The notes beneath the pieces are model-generated. The model had not been told where the DNA came from and did not search any database. It saw only the letters and a list, made by a program, of their open reading frames with translations. The translations under genes and the position numbers were made by a program. From Vesta saturnalis (Eukaryota > Arthropoda > Insecta > Coleoptera > Lampyridae), in assembly GCA_036346205.1 (NCBI GenBank), contig JARFJB010000896.1, positions 2,624,001-2,688,000 on the forward strand: a DNA stretch of 64,000 bases, in the 5' to 3' direction. Of the stretch, positions 9,897-19,484 are shown in pieces. How positions within the stretch are numbered: position 1 is the stretch's first letter; the number at the start of each line of letters is the position of its first letter.

Positions 9897-11799
9897 TTAA
9901 ATAAAAAGTCCAATTTTTGTAATTTACTGGACTAAAAGTAAAACTTATAGCAGGTTTAACATTATATCGGGCACTAGTACAAAAATTTATGTCATACAGT
10001 ACTTGATGTAACACGTCATAACGGTAATTTATGCAGAATTGTTTATCTTATGGGCGACATAATGTCGTGTGATACAGGCATCGTTTAAAATGCAACGTCA
10101 TGTTTAATTCTTAATCACATACTTACATGAACGCTAAGATACCTAAAATCTGCAGCAAAAATCATGTAGTCTTCTGAAAGTTCATGTTTCAAGAAATAAA
10201 GTTTCAGAATGCATTTTTCATTAGGTAACATATTTACAGAGAAAATTAAAAAAAATTGGTGTTATAATGTTTACATCATTTACGATTAAATCTGTGTAAT
10301 GAAATATTCATGTTTAACTGGAAGTTTCGTAGATAATTTAAGTCCCTTTTCAAAAGTTCAAAAATTTTAAAAATCGAATGGAAAGTTTTTATGATTTCAG
10401 TTTTTATACTATTATGCAGCGACCATCTCTATGACGTCATTACACCATGACCCCTCATGTATTGAACACCGGTCTGAAAATAATTCCAAACCTGGTAGAA
10501 TGGATTAAAATTGGTGTTTGGTTTTACCACTCGGAGAGTGGGAACATCGTTTTTTGAAGCGTTAGCAGTAAACGTTTCTATGTTATATAAAACCTAAACA
10601 ATTAGAATAATAAAATTCCACTCAACAGCTAAACATTTCAATCATAAATGAAGCTCCTTTGCATTTTCATACTGACAGAATAAAAATAACTTACACAATA
10701 AAGAATTAAAATGTGATAGTACCACATCCTGCATTTCATTTTTAATTGCGATAATTAAGCCTAATACTAAAAAAAACCGGAGCTTTATGTTAAATAGAAC
10801 AAATCCCATCATTCAATTCAAAGAATATTTATACACTACGTTGAAATCAAATATCATATAGATAACATTCAAGAAATGTAATCAGTACAGTAATATAAAA
10901 AAGACCGCACGATCTTGTTATTCCATAAAAAATATAATATACAACCACAAGAACAACGTTACCATGAACTTCCAACACTCCAAATCATTTCAGTTAAAAA
11001 GTATATCACATCCTAAATACTATGAACTTCAGGTTAAAAAAACACCGGATTTTCAATAGTATTGTGCGAAAATTTTCAGTTGTGAAGTTTTTTACGGTAA
11101 ACAGACACCACAGATGCGAAATATATAGGTCTTAAATAGTGTGGCCATGTGTATAGTCGCACTGTTGGGGGATGGCCACAGCATCAGTCTACAGCACACA
11201 CACGGCCACGGTAACATAGACAAACCAACACAAACACACACGCACGCACACAAAATTAACGCTTTAATTTTGATTATCCCTAAAAAACACTGAATCACGT
11301 GCGTGAACATTCAGGTAAAAAAAAGAGATTTAACTTGGAAGAAAAAAATTTAACTATAAAAAATTGTAAAGCTAAATCTCCAAAAAAGAAAACACTTTGC
11401 CACTGCTTAATCGTTAAATGAGAATGATTTAACTTACTGATCTTACGTGGAAGAAAAGAAATTAATGAACAAAAGTTGGTAAGCTAAATGAGTTATACAT
11501 GAAAATAACATTTCGAACTATTAGTATCAATTTATTATATAAAATTTAATCTGTTTATTTACCTAAAATATTGAATAAATTTCTCAATTTGTGAAATTAA
11601 AATGTTAAGTGCAATACAATATTTTTGTAAAACAGATAGTTTCTTTATTAGTGCTTTTAGATCTTTGTAGTTGCACAATTTTACCTTATTGAAAAAAAAT
11701 TTGTACCTACGCCACTGAACGATCAAGTTTGACTACAAAATTTATATGTCCACTGTAGCCAAAGTTGCGTAGGCACTGACAGAGTATAGTCGAAGTTGA

Positions 11800-11800
<1 letters not shown>
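9897..11800. other. AT-rich intergenic stretch, no gene seen
   Basis: No convincing coding frame, tRNA or terminal repeat. A short CA/GT-rich patch lies at about 11190-11250. The segment from about 11640 to 11800 leads into the (AT)n tract at the 3' end of PLE1. Confidence 0.5.

Positions 11801-11883
<83 letters not shown>
11801..11883. repeat. (AT)n microsatellite abutting the 3' end of PLE1
   Basis: About 80 bases of pure AT dinucleotide run directly into the terminal repeat of PLE1, whose coding strand ends here. It may be the target site or a tail added during insertion. Confidence 0.98.
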
Positions 11884-11886
<3 letters not shown>

Positions 11887-12070
11887 TCTATTTAGATTTC
11901 CACAAGTATTCATGTTTAAATAAGACAATTTTTCTTTAAAACTTGTGTAAATAAACGTAAAAATTAATTCAACGTTTCGGGAACGTCCTTTGTTCCCTTT
12001 GTCAAGAATTTATTTGACAATTACAGAAATTGAAATAAGGTAACTATTTTTAACAAGTACAAAATATGAA
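11881..12070 (-). repeat. PLE1 pseudo-LTR, 3' copy
   Basis: A 190-base direct repeat, identical by eye to 14534-14723. It begins TATGTTTCTATTTAG and ends AAAATATGAA. It holds a hammerhead-like core on the minus strand (GAAA at 11978-11975, UUGACAA at 12005-11999). Confidence 0.95.
11960..12015 (-). ncRNA. Hammerhead-ribozyme-like motif in PLE1 3' repeat (U3/A8 variant)
   Basis: On the minus strand: C-UUGACAA-A, then helix II GGGAAC (11997-11992) paired with GUUCCC (11984-11979), then GAAA (11978-11975). Canonical hammerheads read CUGANGA - helix II - GAAA, and PLE repeats are known to carry them. Here C3 is U (12005) and G8 is A (12000), which keeps the tertiary C3-G8 pair as U-A. Helix III is possible as ACGU/ACGU across a long loop. 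Helix I is not clear. Activity is unknown. Confidence 0.5.
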
Positions 12071-12079
12071 ACAAGGTAA

Positions 12080-14581
12080 CTAATTTAATTTTAATCTGGA
12101 CGAGTGTGTTTGACTTCGGGTAGTTGGTCTAGCATGTGATGTAGAAGGTGCAGAAGTGGGGACGCCAGGAATAGTTGCAGCATAAGTGTTTGAAATTTCT
12201 GGAAGATTTGGAGTTGGTTGAAATGTAGAATCTACTTGTTTAATGATATTCTTCCAAATTTGTGGCATTCTAGAAGTGTCATCTCGTTTATTGAGGGCGT
12301 TTGGTCTTCTTTCAATTTCAACTGCTTCTCTAATAATTCTTGCTTGTAAGGTATATAGAGGTGCAATTAAACGGATATTGTTGGTATTAATTTGGTGTCC
12401 TGTATCTAAATGATGTAGCTAAAGACGAAGAAGGATTGTGCTGTTTAATTGCTAGTTGGTGTTCATCGGCTCTCGCATATAATATTCTGTTAGTTTGTCC
12501 TATATAAGTTCTTCGACAGTTGTTGCACGGTATCTCATACACTCCTTGGCTTTCATTAGGAATTTTGTCTTTGGGGTTTCTTAAAAGTTGGGACAAAGTT
12601 GAATGTGGTTTGAATACCGGTCTGAAGTCGTTTTGGGAAATTTCTTTGCTATTCTGTCTGTAATTCCTTTATATAAGGTAGAATAACAGGAATCTTTCGT
12701 TCATTGTTTGACAAGTTATTATTTCTTGGTCTTCTTATTTCGTTGGTAATTTTCAATATTTCTTGATCTTTGTATCCATTTTGAACTAGTATTTTATTAA
12801 TAGTCTTCATCTCTTCCGTTCTAGAATTTTGGTCAGATAAGTGGTAAGAGCGGTATATCAAGGATTTCATAACGCTACGTAATTGACCAGGATGGTGATG
12901 CGAGAGAGAGTTCAAGTATCTATTCGTATGTGTTGGTTTTCGATAAACTTTGTGTGTAAATTTACCATTAGGAAGTCTTGTTATTAGGGTGTCCAAAAAG
13001 GAGTGAATTATTTTCTTCAACTTCCATAGTAAATTTGATGTTGTCGTGAATGTTGTTAATATGTCCTAGAAAATGGTTCAAGTTTCCTTTTCCATGGGGC
13101 CAAACTACAAATGTGTCGTCAACATAACGAAACCAACATTTAGGTTTTAAATCTGCAGAATTTAAAGCAATGGTTTCAAAATGTTCCATATATACATTCG
13201 CGAAAGCTGGAGAGAGTGGCGAGCCCATAGGTGTTCCTTGAATTTGCTTGTAGAATTGTCCTTTGTATGTAAAATAGGTTGAGTGCATGCAGTGGTTTAT
13301 CAATTTGAGTATGTCTTGGTTTATTGAGTGTTTTTTTTCTAGAATTTTCATCGTGTCTTCAATAGGTATTTTGGTGAAAAGTGACGTTATGTCGAAGCTA
13401 ACTAAAATGTCATTTGGAGCCAAGGGTACAATTTTGAGTTTGTGTAGAAAATCATAAGAGTTTTTGATGTAGGATACAGCATTTTCACAAATCGGTTGAA
13501 TAACTTTGGCTAGATAACGAGCAAGGTCATGAGCCGGAGAATTGAATGCACTGACGATAGGGCGTAATGGCCAGTTTTCCTTGTGTATTTTTGGGAGTCC
13601 GTATATTTTGGGGATTCTTGAACTCTTCTCTTGGAATTAGTTTCTGTTTTGTTTCTTTGTCTAATTTTGTAGAATTAATGATAGATTTTGTTGTTTTTCT
13701 ATGTAAGTGGTAGGATTGCACTGATTTTTCTTATATTCTGAAGAAGTTAGCAGTTCAGACATCTTATGGTGATAGTCTTGAGAGTTGACAATGACAGTAG
13801 CGTTTCCTTTGTCAGCAGGTAGTATTAATATTTGATCGTCATTTTTGATTTGGTTTAACATTTGGAGGTCTTGTTTGGTGATATTTTGTTTGGGAAGTTT
13901 GCAGTTCTGAAGAATGTGTGCTACGTTGAGTCTAATTTCGTCAGCTACCGTAGATTCTGTATCTTTTAAGGCATATTCTACATTGGTGATGATGTTTTCT
14001 ACGGGAATCCGTTTAGGAGTGATGGCAAAATTAAACCCTTTACCTAAAACATTTAGAATATTATTATTAAGTTCTTTGTCACTTAAATTGTGTACTGTCC
14101 TTAACGGTTCTACATTATTTGCCTGCGATGTATGAGACAGACGTTCAAATTTTTGTTTCTGTCGGTTAGTTTTTATCATCATGGACGATTCTACAGTAAT
14201 TTCAATGAGACGATCCACCGTATCGAATATGAAAGGGTGAATTTTGATAGCATGTAAAGTTTGGAATGTGTCATAAAGGGTACGGTTGAGATAGTCAAGT
14301 TTAGCCCTTTCATTGGCAATCGCTTTTCTTAAAAGGGCAAGGCTTGTTTTGAATAAAATCTTATAAGAACCATTAATGTCTGGTCTTGGTTTCAATTTAA
14401 ATCCCTTGGGTATTATTTTATTGTCACGACAACGCTTTAAAAAGGTTAAATTAGTAAGTGTTTCACATTTTTTGATACGTAGCTTTCTGTAAATCTTGAT
14501 GGTATTCAAAGTTTCTTCTCCGTATAGGAATATTATGTTTCTATTTAGATTTCCACAAGTATTCATGTTTAAATAAGACAA
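12080..14581 (-). pseudogene. PLE1 reverse transcriptase / GIY-YIG endonuclease, frameshifted
   Basis: The N-terminal region (14581-13661) starts inside the terminal repeat and contains ILPADKGNATVIV, a conserved PLE block. Next come GLPKIHKENWPLRPIVSAF (about 13600) and the RT palm at 13423-12968, with LVSFDITSLFTKIP, GTPMGSPLSPAFANVYME and the catalytic YVDD in FRYVDDTFVVWP. A thumb/linker (13020-12649) follows, then GIY-YIG at about 12560-12450 (GVYEIPC, TYIGQTNR, ADEHQLAI). The tail reads HLDTGHQINTNNIRLIAPL and MPQIWKNIIKQ. RT copies the RNA, and GIY-YIG makes the priming cut. At least five one-base shifts occur (near 13690, 13620, 12990, 12640 and 12400), two of them compensating. No domain is missing. 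Confidence 0.92.
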
Positions 14582-14723
14582 TTTTTCTTTAAAACTTGTG
14601 TAAATAAACGTAAAAATTAATTCAACGTTTCGGGAACGTCCTTTGTTCCCTTTGTCAAGAATTTATTTGACAATTACAGAAATTGAAATAAGGTAACTAT
14701 TTTTAACAAGTACAAAATATGAA
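14534..14723 (-). repeat. PLE1 pseudo-LTR, 5' copy
   Basis: The second copy of the 190-base direct repeat, offset 2653 bases from the first with no difference that I can see. The PLE1 coding frame begins within it (start near 14581), so the repeat supplies the first codons. Confidence 0.95.
14613..14668 (-). ncRNA. Hammerhead-like motif in PLE1 5' repeat (identical copy)
   Basis: The same motif as at 11960-12015, displaced by 2653 bases: UUGACAA core, GGGAAC/GUUCCC helix II, GAAA. Having one in each repeat would allow self-cleavage of tandem transcripts at unit length, if the motif is active. Confidence 0.5.
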
Positions 14724-15097
14724 AAGTCAAGGATACCACTCCAGTGTTGCTTAACTCGAATGTCATTTACCAAATTCCTTGCATTGATGGCACGGAAGTT
14801 TACATAGGACAGACGTCACAATGGCTGCGCAATAGGGTTACACAACACAGAAGTGACTGTAGAATTGACAAAAAAAGCAATAGTTGTGCTCTTGCAAACC
14901 ACAGTAAAAGAATCAATCATCAACCCCATTTTAACAATGTCAAAATTCTCAATTTTGAAAAAGTATACAAATCCAGATTATTTCTGGAAATGTGCCACAT
15001 AAAAAAAGAGGGTAACTCTATGAATCACAAATCTGATACTGAACAACTGTCAGCAGTATATTCTTACATCCTTAATTTTAATGTTGAAGACAATTAG
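14724..15097 (+). pseudogene. PLE2 GIY-YIG endonuclease fragment
   Basis: The frame opens directly at the PLE1 repeat edge (KVKDTTPVLLNSNV) and runs 117 codons from the first ATG at 14744 to a TAG at 15097. It shows the GIY-YIG core VIYQIPC, EVYIGQTSQWLRNRV and TQHRSDCR, with the catalytic Tyr, Arg and His region visible. It continues CALANHSKRINHQPHFNNV, then the KVYKSRLFLEMCHIK block containing the late Glu. The RT half is absent. The remaining frame has no stop, so it may simply be truncated by PLE1. Confidence 0.85.
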
Positions 15098-15414
15098 TTA
15101 TTGTATGAATTCAAATTTGCCGCATTTATTTATATCAGTGACTTAACCTAAGTAAAATTAAATGTAACCAACTTGACAGAGAAATTGTAACAATGCAAGC
15201 ACATGTTCTGTCATGGTATAAAAATTAAAATGTTTTAATTAATTTTAAATGTAACTCCAGCTTCCGTTAATCATCAATTAACAATGACAGTTTAATGGTA
15301 AATAAACATAAAAATGCAAATTTATCTATAAAGTATAACCAGCTAGTTTTTAAAGAATAACTTAGATGTAAGTAACGTAAGCAACTTGACTTGTTTTAAC
15401 ATTGTTTCATTGTA

Positions 15415-15470
15415 GATGCCTTGATAAAGGAACAAAATAAAAAAGCTTCCGAAATATTGGGAAATATCAA
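15415..15470 (+). ncRNA. Hammerhead-like ribozyme in PLE2 3' region with intact helix III
   Basis: The plus strand reads CC-UUGAUAA-A (core 15421-15427), helix II GGAA (15429-15432)/UUCC (15447-15450), then GAAA (15451-15454). The last A starts a perfect 5-bp helix III, AUAUU-GGGA-AAUAU, followed by C as the expected nucleotide 17 cleavage site. C3 is U and G8 is A, a paired change from the canonical core. I found no good helix I. This is the best-formed motif of the set. Confidence 0.55.
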
Positions 15471-15544
15471 AGAGTTTTAAACGTATTAAGACCCTAGTTA
15501 GCCGCAAGCCTGATAACACTAAGCAATTAGTTAATAAAATTTTT

Positions 15545-15548
<4 letters not shown>

Positions 15549-15590
<42 letters not shown>
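15549..15590. repeat. (AT)n microsatellite between PLE2 and PLE3
   Basis: About 42 bases of AT dinucleotide join the 3' end of PLE2 to the 3' end of the minus-strand PLE3 copy. Confidence 0.97.
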
Positions 15591-15594
<4 letters not shown>

Positions 15595-16413
15595 AACGTT
15601 TCGGGGACTCTTATGTAATAAAGTAATACATTAAAACATAAAACAAGCTAACTAAATATTAAATCATAATTATGATGAACGGACTCCGCTGCGTTTCAAA
15701 GGTCAAAGATATGATGAAGAATCTATACTGTTCGTTGAGGCCGGGGTATTGGAATGATTTTGAGTAGAATTGTTTACCGGAGAATTTTCAATTGTGTTAG
15801 AATTTGAATTAGGAGCATCTTGAGTAATTTTGAAGTTCTAATTAGCTTTTTTGATTACACTTTTCCAAATTTGTGATATTCGAGAGCTCTCGTCGCGTTT
15901 AGTCTTCTATCAAATTCGATTGGCTCTCTAATAACCCATTCGAGTAAATTATTTAGAGGTGAAATTGGACGAATATTATTAGTATTAATTTTGTCTCCAG
16001 TGTCCAAATGATGAGTATCCAAAAAAAAAGGGTTATGTTGTTTAATTGCCCATTTATGTTCGTCAGCTCCTGCAGATAATTTTCGAATAGCTTGGCCTAT
16101 ATACGTTCTGAAACAATTATCACATTGAATTCCATATACTCCCTGGTTTTCATTAGAAATTTTGGTTTTGTGGTTTTTCAAAAGTTTATGTAAAGTAAGG
16201 TTTAAATACATGTCGAAAATTGTTTTTAGGGAATTTTTTAGGAATTTTGTCCATGATTCCTTTTATGTGAGGTAAAGTAACTGGAATTTTAGGTTCATTA
16301 TTTATAGAATTGGAATTGTTTCTAGGTTTCTGGACTTCTTTAATAATTTTGATTAATTCTTTGTGATAGTAGCCATTTTGGATTAAAATATGATGGTTTT
16401 CATTTCTTCAGCT
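15591..16413 (-). mobile_element. PLE3, minus-strand truncated copy (left arm of inverted pair)
   Basis: The 3' part of a PLE on the minus strand. It has a remnant terminal region with GTATAACGTTTCGGGGAC (the GAAA side of a hammerhead, helix II partner lost), then GIY-YIG coding sequence, ending at about 16413 inside the segment between RT and endonuclease. It lies head-to-head with a plus-strand copy of the same family. Confidence 0.8.
15855..16413 (-). pseudogene. PLE3 (minus copy) GIY-YIG endonuclease relic
   Basis: From high to low coordinates: RAEEMKTI and a NGYHKELIK-like linker (16413-16330), PRNNSNSINNEPKIPVTLP (about 16320-16260), then GVYGIQCDNCFRTYIGQA, LSAGADEHKWAIKQHNP and HHLDTGDKINTNN (16150-15970). 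It ends in a decayed IREPIEFDRRLNA segment. Compared with PLE1 this is the linker plus the GIY-YIG domain; the RT palm is missing. Frameshifts occur near 16400 and 16215. It closely resembles the plus-strand copy at 17240-17620. Confidence 0.83.
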
Positions 16414-16425
16414 CTTTGGGCCAAA

Positions 16426-16906
16426 ATGTCATTCTAGTGAGTTTCAATATTACTTCGCTCTTTACCAAAATACCTGTTCAACAAAACCATGAAAATTCTA
16501 AAAGAAAAACACTTAATAGACGATAATTTACTAAATTTGATTAGCCATTGCATGCATTCAACGTATTTCTTATATAAACAATTTTACAAATAAATTAAAG
16601 GAGTAGAGATGGGTTCACCTTTTTGGACAGCGTTTGCCAATATTTATATAAAAGATTTCGAAACTAAAGCTCTAAATTCATGCCAGTTAAGAGCCAAATG
16701 TTGTTATTGCTACATCGACGATACTTTTGCTGTTTGGCCACAATCGAATAGAAAATTAAATAAAATTTTGAACCATCTTAACCAAATTCACAGCAATATT
16801 AAAGTTACGATGGAAATAGAAGAAAACAAATCCCTCCCCTTTCTAGACATACGAATAACAAGACTCCCCAATGGAAAATTCAAACATAATGTTTATTGGA
16901 ACCTCC

Positions 16907-16997
<91 letters not shown>

Positions 16998-17624
16998 CAC
17001 ACCATCATCAGCTGCGCAGCGTCATGAAGCCTTTAATATATCGTTCTTAGCATTTACCGGAATCTTAGAAATAATTCCAATTCTACAAACAATGAACCTA
17101 AAATTCCATTACTTTACCTTACATAAAAAGAATCACTGACAAAATTGCTAAGATATTCCCCAAAAACAACTTTCGACCTGCATTTAAAGCTTACTTTACT
17201 CCACGCCAACTTTTGAAAAACGCTAAAACCAAAATTTCTTATAAAAACCAGGGAGTATATGAAATTCCATGTGATAACTGCTTCAGTACGTATATAGGCC
17301 AAACTATTAGAATATTATCTGCAAGAGCTGACGAACATACATTGGTAATCAAATTACCATAACCCTTCTTCATCTATGATACTTCACCATTTGGACACTG
17401 GACACAAAATTAATACTAACAATATTCGTATTATTGCACCTCTATATAATTTACACGAACTGGTTATTAGAGAGGCAGTCGAAATTGAAAGAAGACCAAA
17501 CGCTCTGCACAAACGCGACGACAGCTCTAGAATACCACAAATTTGGAAAAGTAGTCAAACAAGTCAATTAGAATTCAAGATTACTCAAGATGCCCCTAAT
17601 TCACCATTGAAAATTCTCTCGTAA
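16426..17624 (+). pseudogene. PLE3 (plus copy) reverse transcriptase / GIY-YIG relic
   Basis: The RT portion at 16426-16905 reads VILVSFNITSLFTKIPV, SHCMHSTYFLYKQFYK, a stop (IKG region), MGSPFWTAFANIYIKDF and CYIDDTFAVWPQ. The catalytic motif is therefore YIDD where PLE1 has YVDD. It continues ENKSLPFLDIRITRLPNGKF to the (AT)n tract. After it come LSHHHQLRSVMKPLIYRS (about 17005-17055) and an internal deletion of about 50 codons. GIY-YIG follows at 17250-17340 (EIPCDNCFSTYIGQTIR, ARADEH), and the C-terminal HHLDTGHKINTNN/IWKSSQ segment is at 17385-17560. Stops and frameshifts throughout. Confidence 0.87.
16913..16992. repeat. (AT)n microsatellite inside PLE3 coding sequence
   Basis: About 80 bases of AT dinucleotide sit exactly where the related PLE1 coding region encodes RYLNS. 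It probably arose by expansion of a TA-rich codon run, and coding homology resumes immediately after it. Confidence 0.97.
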
Positions 17625-17777
17625 ACTATTCTCCTCAAAATCATTCCAATATCCCGGACCCTACGAACAGTATAAATTCGTCATCATATTTTAGGCCTTT
17701 GACCCGCAACAGAGCCCGTTCATCATAATTATAATTTAATATTTAGTTAGCTTGTTTCATGTTTAAATTTATTACTT

Positions 17778-17818
17778 CATTCTTGATATAGGGGACATAG
17801 AAGTCCCCGAAACGTATA
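17778..17818 (+). ncRNA. Hammerhead-like motif in PLE3 terminal region
   Basis: Plus strand: C-UUGAUAU-A (17783-17789), helix II GGGGAC/GUCCCC (6 bp, loop AUAGAA), then GAAA (17809-17812). C3 is U and G8 is A as in PLE1 and PLE2. A9 is also changed to U, so this copy is the least likely to be active. Confidence 0.4.
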
Positions 17819-17874
17819 ATTTTATATTTTACTTAATAAAACACAAGTTAAATCCCATAAAAATAGCTTTTTTA

Positions 17875-17894
17875 ATATATATATATATATATAT
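17875..17894. repeat. Short (AT)n at the 3' end of PLE3 plus copy
   Basis: About 20 bases of TA dinucleotide directly follow TTTTTTAATATAT at the 3' end of the element. Confidence 0.85.
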
Positions 17895-18860
17895 GTTTCA
17901 CCTGATTTTAGAAGCAATGAATTTATGATAACTGATTATATACACAAATATACTGCCTGTTTGCACAAGCGCAAATTGTGTAGCTATTATATTGAACAAT
18001 GATTTCAATTGAACTATTTAGTTGTGCGCATGTGCAGTTGTACGGATACCTACAATATTGAGATTTGACTAAATGAACCAATTCTGACTATAAAATTTAT
18101 TTACTTATCTATTCTACACCCATAGACGGAAAGTGTTACATCGCACTAGCAGAAAATCCAATAAGCCAATCTAGTGTGGAAATGGATATGGATTCCAATA
18201 ATGCGCGAAGAGATTAAGCGCAATACACCTGCGCAATAAGTTACTGCACAACATGCGAAATAAAATAATTCGCAACCATGAAAGAAAAAAAGTAGTTAAG
18301 TGCTTAGGAAAAAATCATAACATAAATTCCACTCAAGTGCGAAAACAGTCCTTCTCAGGACTAAGCCTGTGGAACTGTGGAAGTAGGCCGATCAATTCAA
18401 TTAATATATGAAACCACAGTTCCAAAACACATAATATAGAACTGTTAACCATGCTATACTTATTTGTTCTGTCAGTTTACATTGACAAAGATATCAATGA
18501 CTATTGTAGCGCTGATCTGGTGATTGTGTATGGTGCCTCGACGTCAGTTAGTATAAAGAACTTTAATGTAAATTATATTTTACTTATATTAATCTTTCAA
18601 TGAGGGTAGAGAAGAGCATTTACTGTTCTTTATTAAGTACAGACAGTTTGACATAAAGATCTGTCTGTATAAGGTTAAATTACTAACATTATAGTACATT
18701 GCACATACACCCTTAAGCGGAACGGTCTACTTTTCCTGTAGTTTTACTTATAATTATTGCGTTAAGTTAATGTTTGCAAATAACAGATTACCTTTATATG
18801 CTTTCTGTAGAACTTCTGAATACTTAATTACTTATTTTGATTTATCCATGTATTTACATA
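17895..18860. other. Intergenic, no gene seen
   Basis: Mixed AT-rich sequence with no coding frame or RNA gene that I can support. It lies between the PLE cluster and the left inverted repeat of the mariner-like element. Confidence 0.45.
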
Positions 18861-19180
18861 CAGTGTCGAAGAAAAGTATGGACTACCCCTAATAATTTGG
18901 TATTTTTCAGGTTCTATGGAAAACTTTCGAACACGTCAATTTAGTTGTTTTGTTATTGACACCATCCAAAAATGTGACGTCATCGACATCTTTCTTAATT
19001 CACAGTATATGGCATGTGATACATCATTTGAAACGTCTCGTTTCTCTCAGCACGTTTCTTGGTTTTTGGCACGATTCTGTCACGCCGTTTCACAATGGTG
19101 GCTATTCAATTGTGCAATTATCTTAAATTTGCACCCAGTAAAAAATAACTGTTTCTTTTTTTGTCCGTAAAAAGCAACCT
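18861..19180 (+). repeat. Left terminal inverted repeat of the mariner-like element
   Basis: About 320 bases matching the reverse complement of 20610-20952 with scattered mismatches and small gaps. A 84-codon open frame inside it (18916-19170) has no recognisable domain and follows the repeat, so I treat it as chance. Confidence 0.85.
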
Positions 19181-19484
19181 ATCAATCACACTGACAGTTC
19201 GAAGGTTTTATCATTGCCATTATATTCAGTTTGGCTTGAGCTTGTTTCTAAATTAACGTGGAAAAATAAATTCGATATATCAGTGTCGTCGCAATAATAG
19301 CTGTGGTCATGGTAAGCTTAGACAAACCAAAAACCCACAAAAATTTATATCAATATTTATTAAAGTCAGTATTTATAAGTGGCAAGATTAAATATTAGTA
19401 AGATTTCAATGTCATTACGTTGTAATTGAAAAGTTCCTTTTCTAATATACCAAAAGTGTTAGAAAACACCGTATCGAAATTCTT

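Larger units (their letters stand above)
11881..14723 (-). mobile_element. Penelope-like element PLE1 with two identical 190-bp direct repeats
   Basis: A minus-strand PLE of about 2.8 kb: terminal repeat (14534-14723), RT/GIY-YIG coding region (14581-12080), terminal repeat (11881-12070). PLEs characteristically carry such long pseudo-LTRs and a GIY-YIG endonuclease after the RT. The two repeats look identical over 190 bases, which suggests a recent insertion, yet the coding region has several single-base frameshifts. The right edge joins directly to an open frame of PLE2, so PLE1 apparently inserted into, or truncated, PLE2. The left edge runs into (AT)n. Confidence 0.92.
14724..15548 (+). 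mobile_element. Penelope-like element PLE2, 3' fragment
   Basis: A plus-strand PLE remnant: a GIY-YIG coding end (14724-15097), then about 450 bases of 3' non-coding sequence with a hammerhead-like motif at 15420-15470, ending in an (AT)n tract at 15549. The coding frame is already open at the junction with the PLE1 repeat, so its 5' part was removed or displaced by PLE1. The sequence differs enough from PLE1 and PLE3 to be another family. Confidence 0.82.
16414..17874 (+). mobile_element. PLE3, plus-strand truncated copy (right arm of inverted pair)
   Basis: A plus-strand PLE copy starting abruptly in the RT palm at about 16414-16426. It continues through the GIY-YIG domain to a terminal region with a hammerhead-like motif at 17781-17815 and an AT-rich end. 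With the minus copy it forms a head-to-head inverted arrangement, 5' truncation against 5' truncation. An (AT)n expansion (16913-16992) interrupts it where PLE1 encodes the segment after RKPTHT. Confidence 0.82.

Noticed and set aside
11707..11928. 73-codon frame with a long Ile-Tyr run starting MSYLNMNTCGN
   Set aside because: It begins in the PLE1 3' terminal repeat, which duplicates the PLE1 start codon region, and reads into (AT)n. It is a repeat artefact.
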